From the NCBI GenBank assembly GCA_947095535.1, contig OX352774.1, positions 81,902,416 through 81,966,415 of the forward strand: a stretch of DNA of 64,000 nucleotides, in the 5' to 3' direction. The DNA comes from Poecilobothrus nobilitatus (taxonomy: Eukaryota > Arthropoda > Insecta > Diptera > Dolichopodidae). The first letter of the stretch is position 1; every line of letters starts with the position of its first letter. Shown piece by piece: positions 59,481 through 64,000 of the stretch. The position numbers were made by a program, and so were the translations under genes. The notes below the pieces were generated by a model. That model made no database searches, was not told where the DNA came from, and worked only from the letters and a program-made list of their open reading frames with translations.

Positions 59481-62400
59481 CACCAAGCATAATAATTTTT
59501 TATTTTTGTTTTTACTACGGTCAGTGGAAAATTTCAAAAGTCACAGAGGAAAATTGAACATGATTCGTCCAGACAGTGTTGGGCTTTAACCAACCAAAAG
59601 CATCCTCTTTTAAAGCAAACTTTAGGTTGGGGTCTTTAATACAAATGTACAATTTGGTTTACGGGATAAAGATGTGAGGAAGATATCTACTTTAATTATT
59701 GGACGTTTTTCATATTCTTTTGAAAGAGTAATTTTAATATTATGACTAAAAATTATTCTGCAGCATTTTTGTACCATTTACAGTATGACATAAACTTTTT
59801 TGAGTATCAAAAAAATTAAAAATAAAATTTATGAAATAATTATCTCTAATTTTAATGCTGTCTAATACATTTGTCAAATTATAAATCTATTAGGAAATTT
59901 ACCATTTTCTAAAATATTATTGCAATTAACTTTTAAAATCATATCATATTGCGCAATCATATGTAAATATTTATTCTTCTTTAAATTTCCTAATAGATTT
60001 CTCTTTTCTTTTTTTTTTTGAAAATTTCAAATTCACACTTATTAAATTTAATTTCTATTTTCACTTTAACAATACACAAAAGAAATCATTTTGTTTATTC
60101 ATTAAAATTAAATCTACTTGAAAATTATCTTCTAATTTGTAATATCTTTTTTTTTTTTTTTTGTTTGAAAAATTATCTGATAATCTGTACAAATTGTATA
60201 ATGCATAATAATACACAAAACTTAACTATTTGAATTTTCTTTTTTTTTTTTCTTTTTTGTTTTAATTTTTTTTTTAAATTATCACATTTTCTATATGTAT
60301 TCATAGACAACAAAAAAGCAAAAAAAAAATAAATATAAACAAAACCGCAACCGAAACAATCCAAATAAAATGCTTTTAATGTCTTCTTCTATAACAAGAT
60401 ACCGTCGCATTCCCATTTTTTTTTTTTACCCCTGTCTCTTATAAAGACAAAAAAAAAACAAGAAAAAACGCAGCAAAATCACAAAAACTATTTTACCGTT
60501 ATCAAGGTAACAGTTACAGAAAATATTTCTTTCAAGTAAAGGCATAAAGTGAAGGAAAAAATGGAAGATAGATTATGGTACCAGAAGTACTCGTATGGTA
60601 AAAGTAGATTTCTCTTCAGTTATCGATTTATACGGGCATGGTTTTTGATTGATACAGAATCGATTTTGCAAAGTTTTGAAATTAAAATTATTATTTTTGA
60701 TTGAATCTATACATATAATACTTTTATATACATATATATATGCTACATTATGTTTTAAAACATTTCTGTTTAAGCTATGATATATATCTTTTATCTGAGA
60801 CGTTTAGAATGATAATTGTAGGGAAACAAATACTTAGATCTCTCGAAATAATTTTCAAAACATATTTAAATTAATCATATATGATATCTGCTATAAATAA
60901 CATGGATATGTTAAATGAATTTTTCAATTCAATATTCAACTAACAAATCGTTATTACATAATTTTAAAAATAAATTCTCTCGACATCTTGAAATCCTAAA
61001 TTGTATTTTTCTTTAATTGTATTTCTATATAATATATATAATGATTTTAATAAATATAACGATTCCTTACAATAACGGAAATTTTTTGTTCAGTTCAACT
61101 TCTTCTATGGAAGTAGTAGATAGGGGAAATTCCCATTCCTAACTCTTAGATGTCATCAGTCCATTTAAAAATGAAATACAAAATTGTTTGCCAATATGAA
61201 ATTTTTATTCTGATTGCAATTAGATCAAATATTTCAAATTTAGTCCTGACACAAACCTTCAAAAGCGAAAACTCACTTTACTCCTTAGAATTATTCATAT
61301 TCGTATAAAATATGATATTCCAAAGCAAAATTGGGAGTAGTGATTCTAAAATTTTTTTTATTAAATCCAGCTAAGGTAAAAATCACAGAGAATAGCTTTC
61401 ATCTTCTGCCGAAACTTAACTTATTACATATATATACCATATTATTACCTTTAAAAAAAATTTCAGAATAGGATGGATAAACACTTAATACATATTTAAA
61501 CTACAAAATGTTAATATACTTATAATAATATTCAACACGTAAATTAAAAAGTTTTCTTTTGGGAAAACTGTGTTTTATACTACACAAAACAATCCTTCCT
61601 TATTTGTGATTTTTTGACATTATCACCCCTTAAGCATGAAAATTTTAAAGTGTTAAAAGTAAAAATAAAATATCAAAAGAAAAAACTAAAATAAAAAACA
61701 AATTATAATTCAAAAATAAAAACAAAAAAGATATAAGATACATATATAAGAATATCGAATAAAGAAGTAATCCCAATGTGGTGTCAGGGAAACCTCAAAA
61801 AACAAAAAATAAAAACAAAATTTAACAAAAAAAAAAAAAAAAAAAAAAGACAGGAAAAATACACTCTTTTTAGTGAAAATTATCTGAAGCAGATGCATTT
61901 TGCATAAATTTTAAGTTTTTTTTTTTCTTTCACTTTTCCACCATATCTAAAAAATAAAAATTCTTAAAAGAAAAGAAAACAGATACAAATATAAAGAAAA
62001 GTCAATCATATATACATATAATATACATTTTATACATATTTATAAAATGCATATACGTAAATATGTATGCATACTTAAAAAAAAAAAAAAAAAAATTAAC
62101 GGAATGAAATAAACAGTAAACTTTGCAATTCGATAGTAATTTCTTTACCATAAAGGGATATAAAAATAAAAAAAAAAATGCAATTTAAAGTCAGTTAAAG
62201 TACAAAGATACATTTTTGATTCTTTCTCTTTTTTTAAATTATTTGAACGTGTATGTGTATATATTTATATGTATATTAATGTACGTATATATGCAATTTA
62301 AAGTTAACCACACCTGAAACAAAGAAACACTACTCTTTAGAATTTTATTCTTTTTTTTTGTTTTTTTTTTTTTTTTTGGTATGTATGTAAGTCTTTTTTT

Positions 62401-63385
62401 TTTTGAAGTTATAAACTACACCAACCAGATGGTGTTCATTTGAATCCATTAGTATTCTAAATGTTAAGTGCAATTTTTTTATTTTTTAAAAAAATTTTTA
62501 ATAGGATTTTCTTTTACAGGAGTGCTACAACGTTACATCTTTTTACTTTTTCTTAAAATATAAAATTTCTATGTATATATGTCCGTATGTATATCTTTTA
62601 GATACTTCATTTTTTATTCGTACTAAATTATTTTTTTTTTTTTAACTAACGAAATAAATTTATAGAAAAGATTTACGATCAGACATAAGAACACTTCAAC
62701 GAAGACATTAATTAAAAATAAAATTCAACATTAATATACTAAGTAGATTATAATATCAAAAAAAAAGAGGTACTTATTTATTTAGTACACGTTATTGATT
62801 AGTAAATTAAATATTTGAAAGGTTACTTAATGTCAAAATATCTAAAAAAAAAAAACTCAACAGGCAACTTAAATTATATTTTGAAGTCTTTATTAAAATT
62901 TTATACTCTTATTTATTATTCATAAAATTTAAATAATTCTTAATATAAAATTTATTACTACTAATTATTATCTAAATAACGACTAGCAGTGTACGATATT
63001 GAAAATATTATTCTATATGCTACGATTCTCACGCGTATAAACCAAAAGTGCTTATAATGTAAAATGTCCTACCATTTTTAAAAAAAAAATAAAAAAATAT
63101 ATATGGGGACCAACAATGGGAAACTAAACAGATACAAAGAAATAAGCTCGTTTCGGTTTTTTTTTTTTGTACCATTCCAGCTTGATAATGTTTTTTTATT
63201 TCCTTCTTCATCACTTCAAGGAGCAAAAGATATCTACAAATTATTTTTTTTTTCTTAGATGTTTCAAAAACTCAGACCTAATTCACCTTCTTTACCTAAT
63301 ACCCAATGTTTCTTTTACAAATATAGGTATATACAAAGTCTCGAATGGTTAATAATCTTCGGTATGGAAAGAAAGGGTTGTGTTC
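59481..63385. other. AT-rich spacer
   Basis: No gene was seen. It contains a 22-base A run (61827-61848) and T-rich patches near 60142, 60240 and 62350. The hydrophobic frames on the minus strand are homopolymer-driven. Confidence 0.5.
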
Positions 63386-63440
63386 GTGGAAAGTTAGGTA
63401 CGAAATCTTCCGTGGAAGGGTTGGGTACGAAATTTCAAAA
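63386..63440. repeat. 25-bp imperfect duplication
   Basis: CGTGGAAAGTTAGGTACGAA (from 63386) and CGTGGAAGGGTTGGGTACGA (from 63411) are near-identical neighbours. They lie just upstream of the 130-bp array. Confidence 0.65.
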
Positions 63441-63549
63441 ATAAAATTCCATTTTCAAAATTTCAGTTTCATAATTCCAAAAGAAAAAAAATTTCAAGTT
63501 TCCAAATTCCACTTAAAATAAATTCCAAAATTCAAAATTTAACGGGAAA

Positions 63550-64000
63550 TACTTTAAATATAGTGCTAAAACAGCCGCTAAACGAATCATTGGGAGTTTG
63601 ATTTTGTAACAAATTATAAAATCGCTCTTAATATTTTTTTAGATGCATATTTCAAAAACAAAGTATTTAAAATAATGGGGACTACCACTCCCAAACCCTC
63701 CTAATAAATTTTTGTCATCAATGTTTGTCAGATTTTGTCATCAACTATAAAATCCTACCCATTTATCCCACAATACATATTTTATCAAAAATGTAATTAA
63801 AATAGTGGAAGCTATCGCTTCCAAAACCCCGCTAAACAAATTATTGAAACCCTGATTTTGTAATCAATTTTAAAATTCTTTCTAATTATTTTTCTACCAA
63901 CATATTTTAATACCATTACAAATTACAAATAATTAGGGCAATCGACCCCCAAATCCCTGCTTTCATTTTTGCCAGGTAGAGATTTCCTCTTTCACTAATA
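63550..64000 (+). repeat. 130-bp-period tandem array, open at the window edge
   Basis: At least three and a half units are visible. AATAATGGGG (63671), AATAGTGGAA (63801) and AATTAGGGCA (63931) begin successive units spaced exactly 130 bases. Each is followed by a TCCCAAACCC / TCCAAAACCCC / CCCCAAATCCC segment, then a GATTTTGTCATCAA / GATTTTGTAATCAA segment. A first, shortened unit begins near 63561 (GTGCTAAAACAGCCGCTAAA). Identity between units is moderate. The array continues beyond base 64000. Confidence 0.75.

Overview
This is a very AT-rich (about four fifths A+T by eye) eukaryotic window. I found no convincing cellular protein-coding gene, rRNA or functional tRNA. The open frames are short, rich in Phe/Ile/Lys/Asn and mostly translate homopolymer tracts. 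The only recognisable protein signatures are decayed LINE (non-LTR retrotransposon) remnants on the minus strand. One is a 5'-truncated reverse-transcriptase/C-terminal piece at about 15733-16905. The other is an RNase H/C-terminal piece at about 39100-39720. The repeat style suggests an insect, most likely a higher fly (Diptera): tRNA-derived SINEs, DINE-1/INE-1-like elements with a GACGGACGGAC stretch and a TACCCGTATGAA / TTCATACGGGTA terminal pair, and short-TIR MITEs. The species assignment is inference. The window could be an intergenic gene desert or the inside of a giant intron.

Layout. 1-14.3 kb: AT-rich spacer with one good SINE (1236-1420), a truncated SINE (4973-5125), two copies of a dispersed non-coding repeat named AE here (2415-2720 minus, 4185-4690 plus), a pogo-like MITE (7298-7712), a block of homopolymer T tracts (9.0-10.2 kb) and one arm of a dispersed pair named RepX (12.1-12.47 kb). 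14.3-17.0 kb: a nested cluster in which a SINE-C copy is split by an AE element carrying an exact-register 300-bp duplication and by the RT-type LINE. 18.0-20.4 kb: a foldback repeat built from an ACAAAATCTTGC motif, then two DINE-like elements. 22-25.5 kb: SINE-A, SINE-C, a tRNA-like fragment, AE and a decamer array. 29.0-29.65 kb: a 654-bp foldback element with arms of about 190 bp. 30-33.6 kb: SINE-C, AE, SINE-A. 36.6-37.3 kb: a third DINE-like copy. 39.1-39.7 kb: the RNase H LINE. 41.9-42.3 kb: the inverted partner of RepX. 43-48 kb: two more DINE-like copies, SINE-A and SINE-B. 48-49.3 kb: a split AE. 53-55.5 kb: SINE-B and SINE-C fragments. 58.0-58.8 kb: AE abutting a SINE-A. 59.2-59.5 kb: a 137-bp tandem repeat. 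63.55-64.0 kb: a 130-bp-period tandem array that runs off the right edge.

Nothing here forms an operon or pathway; the shared logic is mobile-element dynamics. The best leads are the SINE-A family with a conserved double-hairpin tail and visible target-site duplications, the AE family with its 300-bp internal repeat and terminal hairpin, the 654-bp foldback element, and the satellite-like array at the right end. All family names (SINE-A, SINE-B, SINE-C, AE, RepX, RepZ) are local labels. All alignments were done by eye.
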